From positions 5,867 through 69,866 of the forward strand of contig JAVBOL010000007.1 of assembly GCA_031550615.1 (NCBI GenBank): a stretch of DNA of 64,000 bases, written 5' to 3'. This document shows, one piece after another, positions 17,713 to 26,756 of the stretch. Positions within the stretch are counted from its first letter, which is position 1, and each line of letters begins with the position of its first letter. Origin of the DNA: JAVBOW01 sp031550615. Lineage in GTDB: Bacteria; Bacteroidota; Bacteroidia; Bacteroidales; Rikenellaceae. The position numbers and the translations under genes are program-made. The notes beneath the pieces are model-generated. The model was not told the origin of the DNA. It did no database searches and saw only the letters and a list, made by a program, of their open reading frames with translations.

Positions 17713-19241
17713 TAGTTTGTTGTTATGGAGGTTTCAGAATAAGGGATGGCAAGGGTGTACTTGCCGGCATTCATTGAGATCGGCACCGGGCCGGCCTTTA
17801 TGCTGGCCAGGTTAAGCCTTTTGCACTGGAAGAAATACTGCCCTTCCATGGTAAACTCTTTCCACTGGTCGTAAAGTAGTTCATCCATGAAATCGTTAAG
17901 GGACATAGTGGCGGAGAGGCTCCTGCTCAAACATCCGCGCTTGACGCGGTGGTCGTTAAGGATGGCCACGGCACCGGCAATGTCATTTTCCTCTTTGGCA
18001 AGGTACTCGGCCATGATGTAGCGCATTTCAGACATCCTGATAACCGGGATCAGGCAGTTCTCATCGTCGTTGGCCTGGGCTTTGTTCTTGTAGCGGATCG
18101 AAACGTACCTCTTGTTGCTCTGGGCCGGCGTGGACGCGCTAATCAACTTCGAAGTGCCGCGGTAGTCGTCGTTATCCGGACGGTACGTCTGGTACATATA
18201 CTCCACGTTTTTCAGGAAATAGGGGCTTCTATAAGTGTCTGAAGTCGAGTAGAATATCGCATTGGCATAATAGTTCGTCAACAGCTTACGGTAAGCTCCG
18301 AAGATAACCTCGCTCATCATTTTGTGCGACCGTGTGGATTCCTGGTCGCCGACCGAGTACGTCGTGTAATAGAAATTATTGGCCGAATTGGCTCCCATTA
18401 AGGCATAAACGCCGCTGGCGTAGCTGTTAGCCTCACTGAGGTTACCGGCATACATGTGCACGCGGGCCAGCAAGGCCTGTATGGCGACCGAGTTCATGCG
18501 GTAGCCGCGTGAACTGAAGAAGGCGTTCTGGGGGTTGGTGGCGGAAAACCTTCCCGTAGCGGCCAAGATGTCGCGTATCTCACCGTTGCGCGTGTCATGG
18601 AGCGCAACCAGGGGGTAGGCATATTCGAGGTCTTCGACGATCCTGTCGATCACCTGTTGAATAGTCTGCCTTTTAGCGAACTTAGTGGGATAGTGGTCGT
18701 TGTAAGGGATAGCCATCTCATCCATGCCGGCGGCAGGCGAAGGGGCGAAAAGGCGCAGCAACTCGAAATGCAGCAAAGCCCTTACGGCATATATCTCGCC
18801 GGTCATCATTTCCACTTCATGGTTATCAGCCTGGTTGGGGAACATGGTTTTGTCCGCCTTTTCGATATGCTGTATGAAGTTATTGCAGTTGGCGATGATG
18901 TTGTATGACTTTTGCCATACGGCTTCGCCGATGTTGCGCACCTCGTCTTTGCTGAAATCATACTGCTCGGTGAAAGTATACTTGGGAGTGTCGTTGTCGG
19001 TCGTCGCGTTGTTGATATATTGCGACAATGCGCTGGCGAATCCCCAGGTGAGTTCGAGCCCGTACATGTTGTCGTCCGACATAGACTGGTATATGCCGTT
19101 CACGGCGGCCCTGTAACCGCTGTACGTCTCGAAGATCTGTTTTTCAGAGGTGGTTTCTGCGGGCATGACGTCGAGCCAACTGTTGCACGAGCCAAACATC
19201 ACACTGCCGGTAACCACGCATAATATAATAAAACGTTTCAT
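17712..19241 (-). CDS. SusD/RagB-family substrate-binding lipoprotein
   Basis: A 509-residue lipoprotein (signal peptide ending GSC-NSWLDVMP). It has the classic SusD opening: YSGYRAAVNGIYQSMSDDN near residue 45 and a helical TPR-like core including MTGEIYAVRALLHFELLRLFAP (~155-176). It also has the C-terminal DELLYDQWKEFTMEGQYFFQCKRLN block. It forms the lid of the SusC transporter and captures substrate at the cell surface. The gene follows susC by 12 nt. With metallopeptidases rather than glycan enzymes in the operon, the ligand may be a peptide or glycopeptide. Confidence 0.95.
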   Translation of the reverse strand: MKRFIILCVVTGSVMFGSCNSWLDVMPAETTSEKQIFETYSGYRAAVNGIYQSMSDDNMYGLELTWGFASALSQYINNATTDNDTPKYTFTEQYDFSKDEVRNIGEAVWQKSYNIIANCNNFIQHIEKADKTMFPNQADNHEVEMMTGEIYAVRALLHFELLRLFAPSPAAGMDEMAIPYNDHYPTKFAKRQTIQQVIDRIVEDLEYAYPLVALHDTRNGEIRDILAATGRFSATNPQNAFFSSRGYRMNSVAIQALLARVHMYAGNLSEANSYASGVYALMGANSANNFYYTTYSVGDQESTRSHKMMSEVIFGAYRKLLTNYYANAIFYSTSDTYRSPYFLKNVEYMYQTYRPDNDDYRGTSKLISASTPAQSNKRYVSIRYKNKAQANDDENCLIPVIRMSEMRYIMAEYLAKEENDIAGAVAILNDHRVKRGCLSRSLSATMSLNDFMDELLYDQWKEFTMEGQYFFQCKRLNLASIKAGPVPISMNAGKYTLAIPYSETSITTN

Positions 19242-19253
19242 GTTATTATCCGT

Positions 19254-22200
19254 TTAGAATGTTAATTTAACAGAGAAGTTATACGTCTTCGCATAGGGGT
19301 AATCCAGGCCGCGCTCGCGTTGGATAGAGCTCCAATAGCCCAGGTCCTGCAACGTGGCGGAGATGCGCAATGTGCTGATGTTCCATTTTTTGAGCAACTC
19401 GCGGTTGAAGTTATACCCAAGGTCGAGCGAAAGGAACTGCAGGGTATTGTCTTTCTGTACGAAACGTGAGGTGGGACGTGTCACGTTATAACGGTCGGCA
19501 ATGTCCTTCAGGGAGGTTACGTCGCCCGGGGTCATCCAGCGCTGCGCACCTACCCTCTTGTCTGCGTTCGACGCATACATGTTTACGTTCTCTACATAGT
19601 CCACGAGCGTCTGGTTGTACTTTTCGCCCCCGAGGGTGTAGTAGAAACTGGTAAACAGGTCGAAGTTCTTCCAGCGCGCGTTGAAACCGAATGAACCGGA
19701 TGCATCCGGCTCGGTGTCACCCACGATAGCCATGTCGGAAGGCATCCATTCATAGGTTACCGTGCCGTCGTTTTTCAGGTAAAGTTCTTTACCGCAACCG
19801 GGGTCGATACCCAGCGAGCGCACGGCAAAGATGGAGGGCGTCGATCCGCCCTCGGTGAATTTGGTGTACGTTTTGGCGAATATCCTCTCTGTCGGATCGT
19901 CGTTGTAGTCTGCGTACTGTTTGTCCACCATGTCGTTATACGCCTTCATGGCATCGGACAGTTTGAGTATCTTATTCCTGTTGGCGGCCATCTTGCCCAT
20001 GAAGGAGAGGTGCCAGTTCTTGTTGTCTATTGCGACATACCTCAGATCGAGCTCTACACCGCGGTTACGCACCTGGCCGATATTGTCCCAATATGTGGTG
20101 AAACCAGATGAAGAGGGAAGCGTAACCGTCGTTATCATGCCTTCGGTCAGCTTGTTATAGAACTCGGCCTTGGCGTATACGCGATCGTTGAAAAGGCCGA
20201 TTTCAATGGCCGCGTCGGCGATCTTGGTCTTTTCCCAACCCAGGTTAGTGTTGCCCATCGAGGATAGGATGTAGCCGGGTCCGGTAACAAACCACTCTTC
20301 CTGGGAGATGTTATGGTACAGGTTGCGTGAAGCCGAGAGCAGGTTGCTTATACGGCCAACCGTGCCATACGAGCCCCTTATTTTGAGCTGGCTGAACACG
20401 CTGTTCTCCATAAAGGAGTAGTTGTGGATGTTGATACCTGCGGCGACCGAGCCGAAAGGGGCTATCTTTTTGTCGGTAGCGAACTCAGAGCTGCCGTCCA
20501 TGCTGAAGTTGGCGTCGAGCAGGTATATGTTGTTATAAGTATAGTTAAGATAGGCATTCACCCTTGCGGAGCGGATCTTATCGGTACTCTTGGAGGGTTT
20601 GGTGAGCAGTTTTGCAGCATCGCTGATCGAGTGGGTCGAGCTGGACGGGAAGCCCACATATTCCGAAGAGATGTACGAGCCGTTCTCCTCGCGGAATGAC
20701 GTATTGAGCGTGGCGTTGATGTAGTGCTGCTTAATGCGTGTGTTATATGACGCCTGGATATTGGCGTCGTAAACGAATTTATCCCTGTTACCCACAGTGA
20801 GCGAGCCTATCTCGTCGGCGACCTTGATTCGGGCGAAAGCGACGGAATAGGGATCGACAAAGGCATTGTCCTCATCGACTTTTTTCTCGAACATGAGCCG
20901 GCCCTGAAGGAAAAAGTCAGGCGAGATGTTCCAACGCACCTGCAACTGCTCCGTAAAATCGTTATAGTTGTTATTGACGAAAGAGTTTAGGTATGCGCTT
21001 TCGTAAAGTGGGTTGATGAGCACGGCCTCGGTCGCACCGTCGTAACTTGGCATTAACCTTAAATATTTGCCGGTGACAGGGTCGCGCACGGGGTCGTAAG
21101 GCTGTTTGTGCGAATAGTTGGAGAACGACCCGAAAGGCGAGTCGGTTGACTTCATACCGTTGTAGTCAACCGTATTCATGATCTGGAAGCTGCCGATACG
21201 GTAGTCGATCTTTATCGTCGCGCCGTAAGTTTCGCGCTTCGAGTCGACCATCACCCCCGCGTTGTTGGCATAACGCAGGTCGACGCCCCAACGCACGTCA
21301 TTCTCACCGCCGTCGATCACCAGGTTGTGGCGCTGTCCAAAGGAGTTGCGCACGCCCTGGGCCAACCAGTCCGTGTCGACGCCATTGTTGATGGCGGACA
21401 GTTTACGCGTATACCGGCGGACCTTGTCTATATAGGCGAAGTCAGTATCCTGGTCGGGGTTGAAAGAGTAGAAGCCCGCATCTACCTCGGCCTGCAGCTT
21501 TTCCCGTGCATTCATCAGGTTATAGCCACTCAGGTCGGGCGTTTCGAGCGTGCCGGTGAATTTATATTCTATGTTGAGTTTACCGGGTTGCGGGGCCCTG
21601 GTTTCGATCACTATCACGCCGTTACCCGCACGCGAACCGTAGAGGGCTGTCGCTGCGGCATCTTTCAGGATGGAAACCTTGTGGATGCGGCTGGGGTCCA
21701 TGTCATAGATCTTTTCCATCGACACCTCGAAGCCGTCGAGGATGAATATTGGAAGGTTGCGGTTGTTGGCGAGGTTTTGCCTTGAGATACTCTCGGCGCC
21801 CATGCTCAGTTCGGTGTTGATGGCCGACTGTCCGCGCAGGTAGTATTCCGGCATCGCGTTGGGGTTCGACCCGGCTGCGATATTCTCCATCAGGCGGAAC
21901 GACGGGTCGTAGACCTGGATGGCGGTAAGGATGTTATTGGGTGACACTTTGGTGATCTCCTCACGCGAGATCGAGGTAAAGCTGCCGGCGAAACCCTCTT
22001 TATTGATGGTCGCATAACCGGTCACCACGACGTCGTCCAGGCTTTCAGCTTTTTCGTACAGCACCACGTCGATATGGGTCTGTCCGTTAAAAACGACTTT
22101 TTTCGTCTCCATGCCGACATAGGAAAAAACCAGCGTCTGGTTGAGTTTCCGGTCGACCATAAGGATATATTCACCCTTTTCGTTTGTCGCCGTCCCGAGT

Positions 22201-22421
22201 TTAGTGCCTTCTACGTTGACTTTAACCCCGACAAGAGGCTCTTTTGTCGAACGCGCGGTCACATTACCCATGATGACATATTTATCGGGTTTGCCTGTTT
22301 GTGCCGCTTCCTGTGCAAAGGTGCTTTGCGGGAATGCCAACACTAACCCAAGAACGAAGAACCACACCATAAATGTGGATACGCCGCCTGGGAAATTCAT
22401 TGAATCGTAGAATTTCTTCAT
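19254..22421 (-). CDS. SusC/RagA-family TonB-dependent outer-membrane transporter
   Basis: A 1055-residue protein. Signal peptide to about residue 36 (TFA-QEAAQ); a CarboxypepD_reg-like domain (~48-135, VIMGNVTARSTKEPLVGVKVNVEGTKLGTATNEKGEYIL); a TonB plug domain (~140-265, with the VVVTGYATINKEGFAGS start); then a 22-strand-type barrel ending in FSVKLTF, with the terminal Phe needed for BAM insertion. It imports large oligomers under TonB drive together with the SusD encoded just downstream. First gene of the minus-strand operon; no good TAnnTTTG promoter was found in the 345 bp upstream, which hold a short leader ORF. Confidence 0.95.
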   Translation of the reverse strand: MKKFYDSMNFPGGVSTFMVWFFVLGLVLAFPQSTFAQEAAQTGKPDKYVIMGNVTARSTKEPLVGVKVNVEGTKLGTATNEKGEYILMVDRKLNQTLVFSYVGMETKKVVFNGQTHIDVVLYEKAESLDDVVVTGYATINKEGFAGSFTSISREEITKVSPNNILTAIQVYDPSFRLMENIAAGSNPNAMPEYYLRGQSAINTELSMGAESISRQNLANNRNLPIFILDGFEVSMEKIYDMDPSRIHKVSILKDAAATALYGSRAGNGVIVIETRAPQPGKLNIEYKFTGTLETPDLSGYNLMNAREKLQAEVDAGFYSFNPDQDTDFAYIDKVRRYTRKLSAINNGVDTDWLAQGVRNSFGQRHNLVIDGGENDVRWGVDLRYANNAGVMVDSKRETYGATIKIDYRIGSFQIMNTVDYNGMKSTDSPFGSFSNYSHKQPYDPVRDPVTGKYLRLMPSYDGATEAVLINPLYESAYLNSFVNNNYNDFTEQLQVRWNISPDFFLQGRLMFEKKVDEDNAFVDPYSVAFARIKVADEIGSLTVGNRDKFVYDANIQASYNTRIKQHYINATLNTSFREENGSYISSEYVGFPSSSTHSISDAAKLLTKPSKSTDKIRSARVNAYLNYTYNNIYLLDANFSMDGSSEFATDKKIAPFGSVAAGINIHNYSFMENSVFSQLKIRGSYGTVGRISNLLSASRNLYHNISQEEWFVTGPGYILSSMGNTNLGWEKTKIADAAIEIGLFNDRVYAKAEFYNKLTEGMITTVTLPSSSGFTTYWDNIGQVRNRGVELDLRYVAIDNKNWHLSFMGKMAANRNKILKLSDAMKAYNDMVDKQYADYNDDPTERIFAKTYTKFTEGGSTPSIFAVRSLGIDPGCGKELYLKNDGTVTYEWMPSDMAIVGDTEPDASGSFGFNARWKNFDLFTSFYYTLGGEKYNQTLVDYVENVNMYASNADKRVGAQRWMTPGDVTSLKDIADRYNVTRPTSRFVQKDNTLQFLSLDLGYNFNRELLKKWNISTLRISATLQDLGYWSSIQRERGLDYPYAKTYNFSVKLTF

Positions 22422-22766
22422 ATATATTCTATTACGGGTTATGGTTTCAAAAAGCCAATTCTCTTCACCCTCCCGACCGGGGTCTGGTGGGTGAATAACG
22501 TCTTAAAAGTTCGATTGGTCGGATTGTCGTCTGCCGTGGCCCGGACAGGTAGTGGTTTAGTAGATATCATCCCATAGATCAGCCTTATTTAGTTGTTGTT
22601 TTTTCATTTTCGCAAGGGATAGAACGACTAATTTCCCTGTGTCTGTCGGGATGAAGATATATTATTTTTTTTAAAACAACAAATATGCGGGATATTTTAT
22701 GAGGTTGTGATATATGGGGTAACGTTTCAGGGAGAAGCGCTGTTACTTAGAGGTAAAATTGATTTT
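22422..22766. other. Intergenic control region between susC and XRE gene
   Basis: 345 bp that are richer in A/T than the genes around them. It should contain the promoter of the minus-strand susC operon and that of the plus-strand XRE regulator, but no full TTTG/TAnnTTTG pair is visible on either strand. A 16-codon ORF (minus) lies in the middle. Immediately inside susC a 7-bp stem (GAAATTC/GAATTTC) is present. Confidence 0.5.
22557..22607 (-). CDS. Possible 16-residue leader peptide upstream of susC
   Basis: ATG-to-TAA reading MKKQQLNKADLWDDIY, ending about 135 nt before the susC ATG on the same strand. The composition (Lys start, then a Leu-Trp-Asp-Asp-Ile-Tyr end) looks more like coding than random sequence. 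There is no clear Shine-Dalgarno site, as is common in this phylum. It could be a translated leader of the susC operon or a chance ORF. Confidence 0.35.
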   Translation of the reverse strand: MKKQQLNKADLWDDIY

Positions 22767-23003
22767 ATGAATAACCGGGAAGAGGCCAACGACCTCCGAA
22801 TTACAACTATTGCACTAAAGATAAAAAAATTACGCACGAGCGCAGGCTATACGAGCCATGAGGCATTCGCATGGGATAACGGCATAAACAGAGTACAATA
22901 CTGGCGTATCGAAAAAGGAAATAATATTACATTGAAAACATTGATGCAGATACTGGATATTCACCAGATCACGCTTTCGGAGTTTTTTAAAGATATAAAC
23001 TGA
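22767..23003 (+). CDS. XRE-family helix-turn-helix regulator
   Basis: A 78-residue protein consisting of one HTH_3/XRE domain: TTIALKIKKLRTSAGYTSHEAFAWDNGINRVQYWRIEKG, then LKTLMQILDIHQITLSEFF. The second helix pair (NRVQYWRIEKGNN) is the recognition region. A reading 20 codons longer exists, but the ATG at 22767 follows an AGAGG sequence at 22749 and begins at the domain edge. It is transcribed divergently from the susC-peptidase operon, so it is a candidate regulator of that operon. No ligand domain is present. Confidence 0.75.
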   Translation: MNNREEANDLRITTIALKIKKLRTSAGYTSHEAFAWDNGINRVQYWRIEKGNNITLKTLMQILDIHQITLSEFFKDIN

Positions 23004-23118
23004 CCGCCGGCAGAGAATTTCACCGGGATTACATACGAGCGCCATGCGGTCACGCCGTAAATATGACGTCCGCTGGGTGGCGTAGAATAATAAATCGTTT
23101 TGTTTTCAGGTCAATTTC

Positions 23119-24678
23119 TCACGCCTTGCGGCAGAAACAGGCCACCTTTTCAGCTACGCGTTCGCCGTCGAGGGCGGCGGAGACGATGCCTCCGGCGTAA
23201 CCGGCGCCTTCGGCGGCGGGGAAAAGGCCTTCGATGGAGGGGTGCATGAAAGTCGCCTCGTCGCGCGGGATGCGCACGGGCGACGAGGTGCGCGACTCGA
23301 CGCCAAGCACCATTGCCTCACCGGTGACGAATCCGCGCATTTTGCGACCGAAATCGGTGAATCCGCCGCGCAGCGCTCCGGCAACGAAGGAGGGCATCCA
23401 GCGGTGCATATCCGAGGTTACCGCGCCGGGGTTGTATGAGGTGCGCGGGAGGCTTTTCGAGATTCGCCCGGCGACGAAATCAGTAAGGCGCTGCCCCGGG
23501 ACGGCGAAACCTTCGCCAGCCGCGCGGCGTGCCGCACTTTCGAGCTCTTCCTGGAAGGCGAGGCCGGCCAGGGCGCCATGCTTGGGTTCGTATCGCGCCA
23601 CGTCCTGCAGCCGCACCTCGGTCACGATGCCCGAATTGGCGAAGACGGAGTTGCGTCCCGAGGGCGACATGCCGTTGACCACAGCCTCGTCGGGCGAGGT
23701 CATCGCCGGGACGATGAATCCGCCCGGGCACATGCAGAATGAATAGACGCCGCGTCCGGCGACCTGCGAAACGAGGCTGTATGAGGCTGCGGGCAGGTAT
23801 TCGCCGCGCTCGGGCATGTGGTATTGGATCGAGTCGATCAGCGCCTGGGGGTGCTCGACCCTCACGCCGACGGCGAAAGGCTTGGCTTGCAGTGCAACGC
23901 CCTGCGCGTGGAGCATCTTATATACATCGCGCGCGGAGTGCCCGGCGGCGAGTATCACCGCTGCACCTTCATACAGGTCGTCGCCGCATCTAACCCCTGT
24001 GGCGCGTCCGTCTTTCACCTCTATCGCGGTGGCGCGGGCGTTGAAATATATCTCGCCGCCCGAAGAGGTTATCGTTTCGCGCAGCGCCGAGATAACGCGG
24101 GGCAGCCGGTCGGTGCCGATATGGGGGTGGGCGTCGTAGAGTATTTCGGGTTGCGCGCCGTGGAAGCAGAGCACCTGCAGCACGCGGTTGTAATCGCCGC
24201 GTTTTTTGGAGCGCGTGAAGAGTTTACCGTCAGAGAAGGTCCCCGCCCCACCCTCGCCGAAAGCATAGTTGGAATCGGGGTCGAGCGCCGCGCCGCGGTT
24301 CAACAGGGCGATGTCGCGTTTGCGTGCGCCCACGTCGCGGCCACGCTCCAGAAGCACGGGCTTTAATCCAAGCTCGATAAGGCGCAGGGCGGCGAAAAGC
24401 CCCGCCGGGCCCGCACCTATAATAATGACGGGGGTGCGCTTGCCCACGTCGGGATAGTCGAAGTGAAGCGGTGCTGGTGGAGTCTCGCCGTCGACGAAAA
24501 GTTCTATCGTAAGGTTGACCTTGACTGCCGCGCTGCGGGCGTCCACCGAGCGTTTGACGACCCTCGCCAATGCCACCCTGTCCGGCGGCACGCCAGCTTT
24601 GCGGGCGGCAACGGGGACGTAAAAGGCGCTGTCGGAGGCCTGTTTAGGCGTCAGTTGGAGTGATATTTGCAGTGGCAC
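23119..24678 (-). CDS. FAD-dependent dehydrogenase (COG2509-type)
   Basis: About 519 residues, of the uncharacterised FAD-dependent dehydrogenase family (COG2509). Residues ~1-80 are a small N-terminal domain with a KRSVDARS patch. The dinucleotide motif follows in PVIIIGAGPAGLFAALRLIELGLKPVLLERG (~85-115). FGEGGAGTFSDGKLFTR and the C-terminal PAAEGAGYAGGIVSAALDGERVAE (FAD contact) are family hallmarks. The substrate is unknown. No ATG fits the N-terminus: a TTG at 24696 lies within the promoter's -7 box, so the GTG at 24678 is the better start. It is divergent from the glycosyltransferase gene. Confidence 0.8.
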   Translation of the reverse strand: MPLQISLQLTPKQASDSAFYVPVAARKAGVPPDRVALARVVKRSVDARSAAVKVNLTIELFVDGETPPAPLHFDYPDVGKRTPVIIIGAGPAGLFAALRLIELGLKPVLLERGRDVGARKRDIALLNRGAALDPDSNYAFGEGGAGTFSDGKLFTRSKKRGDYNRVLQVLCFHGAQPEILYDAHPHIGTDRLPRVISALRETITSSGGEIYFNARATAIEVKDGRATGVRCGDDLYEGAAVILAAGHSARDVYKMLHAQGVALQAKPFAVGVRVEHPQALIDSIQYHMPERGEYLPAASYSLVSQVAGRGVYSFCMCPGGFIVPAMTSPDEAVVNGMSPSGRNSVFANSGIVTEVRLQDVARYEPKHGALAGLAFQEELESAARRAAGEGFAVPGQRLTDFVAGRISKSLPRTSYNPGAVTSDMHRWMPSFVAGALRGGFTDFGRKMRGFVTGEAMVLGVESRTSSPVRIPRDEATFMHPSIEGLFPAAEGAGYAGGIVSAALDGERVAEKVACFCRKA

Positions 24679-24693
24679 GGCTCGGATTTCGCA

Positions 24694-24701
24694 CAAAAGT
24701 A
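24694..24701 (-). promoter_or_regulatory. -7 element for the FAD dehydrogenase gene
   Basis: On the minus strand this reads TACTTTTG, 15 nt before the GTG start. It is separated by one base pair from the oppositely oriented -7 element of the glycosyltransferase gene. Confidence 0.5.
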
Positions 24702-24702
24702 C

Positions 24703-24710
24703 TACATTTG
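24703..24710 (+). promoter_or_regulatory. -7 element for the glycosyltransferase gene
   Basis: TACATTTG lies 19 nt before the ATG at 24730, back to back with the divergent -7 element. No convincing -33 TTTG is found at the usual distance. Confidence 0.5.
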
Positions 24711-24729
24711 TTTTTACAACCCCACGTTT

Positions 24730-25449
24730 ATGAGAAAAATCGTCGTCATACCCACATACAACGAGCGCGACAACATACGCCCGATGATCGACAAAGTGTT
24801 TTCGCTACCCGAGCCTTTCGACCTGCTGGTCATCGACGACGGGTCGCCGGACGGCACCGCCGAGTTGGTCCGCCTCAAACAGGCGGAATATCCCGGACGG
24901 CTGCACATGCTCGAGCGCAAGGGCAAACTGGGGCTCGGCACGGCCTATATCGCCGGATTCAAATGGGCGATGGAGGCGGGTTACGACTACGTTTTCGAGA
25001 TGGACGCCGACTTCTCGCACAACCCCGACGACTTGGTGCGCCTCTACGCCGCCGCCCGCGAGGGAGCTGACGTGGTGGTCGGGTCGCGCTATGTGACGGG
25101 GGTGAATGTGGTCAACTGGCCTATCGGACGGCTGCTTATGTCGTATTACGCCTCGGTGTTCGTGCGCCTGGCCACCGGGATGCCGGTCAGGGACGCCACC
25201 GCCGGATTCATGTGCTACTCGGCAAGCGCGCTGCGCTGCATAGACCTCGACCGGGTGCAGATGAAGGGCTACGGATTCCAGGTCGAAATGAAATATACCG
25301 CGTGGACGCTCGGGTTCAAGATCAAAGAGGTGTCCATCATATTCACAGAAAGGCTCCTGGGCGCGTCGAAAATGAGCGGCGGCATCTTCGGCGAAGCGTT
25401 CTGGGGCGTGCTTAAACTGCGCATGCGCAAAATCAGGGCTAAATGCTGA
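24730..25449 (+). CDS. GT2 polyprenol-phosphate mannosyltransferase (Dpm1-like)
   Basis: A 239-residue GT-A fold glycosyltransferase of the dolichol-phosphate mannose synthase type. Motifs: VVIPTYNERDNI at the start; LLVIDDGSPDGTAEL (~30-45, nucleotide-sugar Asp); EMDADFSHNPDDL (~92-105, metal-binding DxD); VVGSRYV; and the acceptor-loop region near residue 200. No C-terminal membrane helices, so it belongs to the soluble or peripheral class. It should transfer mannose (or another hexose) from an NDP-sugar to a polyprenyl phosphate on the inner membrane. Its 3' end overlaps pyrC by 7 nt, so the two are translated as one operon. Confidence 0.9.
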   Translation: MRKIVVIPTYNERDNIRPMIDKVFSLPEPFDLLVIDDGSPDGTAELVRLKQAEYPGRLHMLERKGKLGLGTAYIAGFKWAMEAGYDYVFEMDADFSHNPDDLVRLYAAAREGADVVVGSRYVTGVNVVNWPIGRLLMSYYASVFVRLATGMPVRDATAGFMCYSASALRCIDLDRVQMKGYGFQVEMKYTAWTLGFKIKEVSIIFTERLLGASKMSGGIFGEAFWGVLKLRMRKIRAKC

Positions 25450-26756
25450 TAACCGGACGCATAATAAACCGCGGTCGCTCTTTCGACGGCTGGGTGCTCA
25501 TAAGCGGCCGGCACATCGAGGCCGTGGGCGAAGGGGAATTCACGGGCGAATATTCGGGCAACCGCATCGACGCGCGCGGTAAACTCGTCATTCCCGGGGT
25601 GATAGACGACCAGGTGCACTTCCGCGAGCCGGGACTCACCGAAAAAGCCGATATCGGGAGCGAATCGCGCGCAGCGCTGGCGGGCGGGGTGACCTCCTAC
25701 ATGGAGATGCCAAACACGCGCCCGGCGACCGTGACCGTACAGGCGTGGGAGGAGAAAAACGAGATCGCCTCGCGCACCTCGGCTGTCAATTACGCCTTTT
25801 ATTTCGGGGCTACAAACGAAAATATCAAGGATATAGCCAAACTGGACCCGCGCGTGACTTGCGGGGTCAAGCTCTTTATGGGCTCTTCGACAGGCAACAT
25901 GCTGGTCGACGATCCGCGCTCCCTGGCGGCCATTTTCGCCGAATCTCCCGTGCTGGTGGCCACCCACTGCGAGAGCGAAACGCTCATACGACAGGCCACG
26001 GAGCGCCTCAGGGCGCAATACGGCGACAACGCGACGGCGGCGATCCACCCATTGGTACGCGACGCCGAGGCGTGTTACCGCTCCTCTGCCCAGGCCGTCG
26101 AGCTGGCCGTGCGATACGGCACGCGGCTGCACGTGCTGCACCTGAGCACTGCGCGCGAGTTGTCGCTGTTCACCACTGCGCCCCTGAAAGATAAGAAGAT
26201 CACCAACGAGGTGTGCGTGCACCACCTCTGGTTCACCGACGCCGACTATTCCGCCAAGGGCAACCTTATAAAATGGAACCCCTCGATAAAGGGCTCCGCC
26301 GACCGCGACGCGCTGCGCGAGGGGGTGCTCTCGGGACGTGTGGACGTGGTGGCGACGGACCACGCTCCGCACCTGCTGGCCGAGAAACTGCAGCCCTACT
26401 GGCAAGCGCCCTCGGGCGGCCCAATGGTGCAGCATTCGCTCTGCGCGATGCTGGAAATGTTCACCCCCGAGGTGGTAGTAGAGAGGATGTGCCACGCCCC
26501 GGCCATACTTTTCGGGGTCGAGGGACGCGGATTCATTGAGCCGGGCGCGGCGGCAGATATAGCCATAGTGGACCCCGCCGCGCAGTGGACGGTAGATAAG
26601 GGTAATATCCTCTACAAGTGCGGCTGGAGCCCTCTGGAAGGCGTTACGCTGCGCCACCGCGTGACCCACACGATACTGGGCGGCAGGTTGGCCTACGCCG
26701 ATGGCATATTCGACCCTTCGGTCCGTGGCGACATGCTGACCTTCCGCCGCGGTTAG
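25443..26756 (+). CDS. pyrC: Dihydroorotase
   Basis: A 437-residue amidohydrolase that closes carbamoyl-aspartate to dihydroorotate in pyrimidine synthesis. Visible sites: DDQVHFREPGL (~58-68), ATHCES and LHVLHLSTA (metal His residues), and ATDHAPH near residue 300 (catalytic Asp). In the first motif the usual HxH is QxH, so one classical zinc ligand is Gln. Other ligands are present, and I believe related Bacteroidota sequences share this form. It overlaps the end of the glycosyltransferase gene. I expect an active enzyme, but the Gln makes the metal count uncertain. Confidence 0.88.
   Translation: MLITGRIINRGRSFDGWVLISGRHIEAVGEGEFTGEYSGNRIDARGKLVIPGVIDDQVHFREPGLTEKADIGSESRAALAGGVTSYMEMPNTRPATVTVQAWEEKNEIASRTSAVNYAFYFGATNENIKDIAKLDPRVTCGVKLFMGSSTGNMLVDDPRSLAAIFAESPVLVATHCESETLIRQATERLRAQYGDNATAAIHPLVRDAEACYRSSAQAVELAVRYGTRLHVLHLSTARELSLFTTAPLKDKKITNEVCVHHLWFTDADYSAKGNLIKWNPSIKGSADRDALREGVLSGRVDVVATDHAPHLLAEKLQPYWQAPSGGPMVQHSLCAMLEMFTPEVVVERMCHAPAILFGVEGRGFIEPGAAADIAIVDPAAQWTVDKGNILYKCGWSPLEGVTLRHRVTHTILGGRLAYADGIFDPSVRGDMLTFRRG

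Noticed and set aside
25269..26669. A 466-codon minus-strand frame opposite pyrC and the glycosyltransferase
   Set aside because: Spans the antisense of two identified genes and has no domain.
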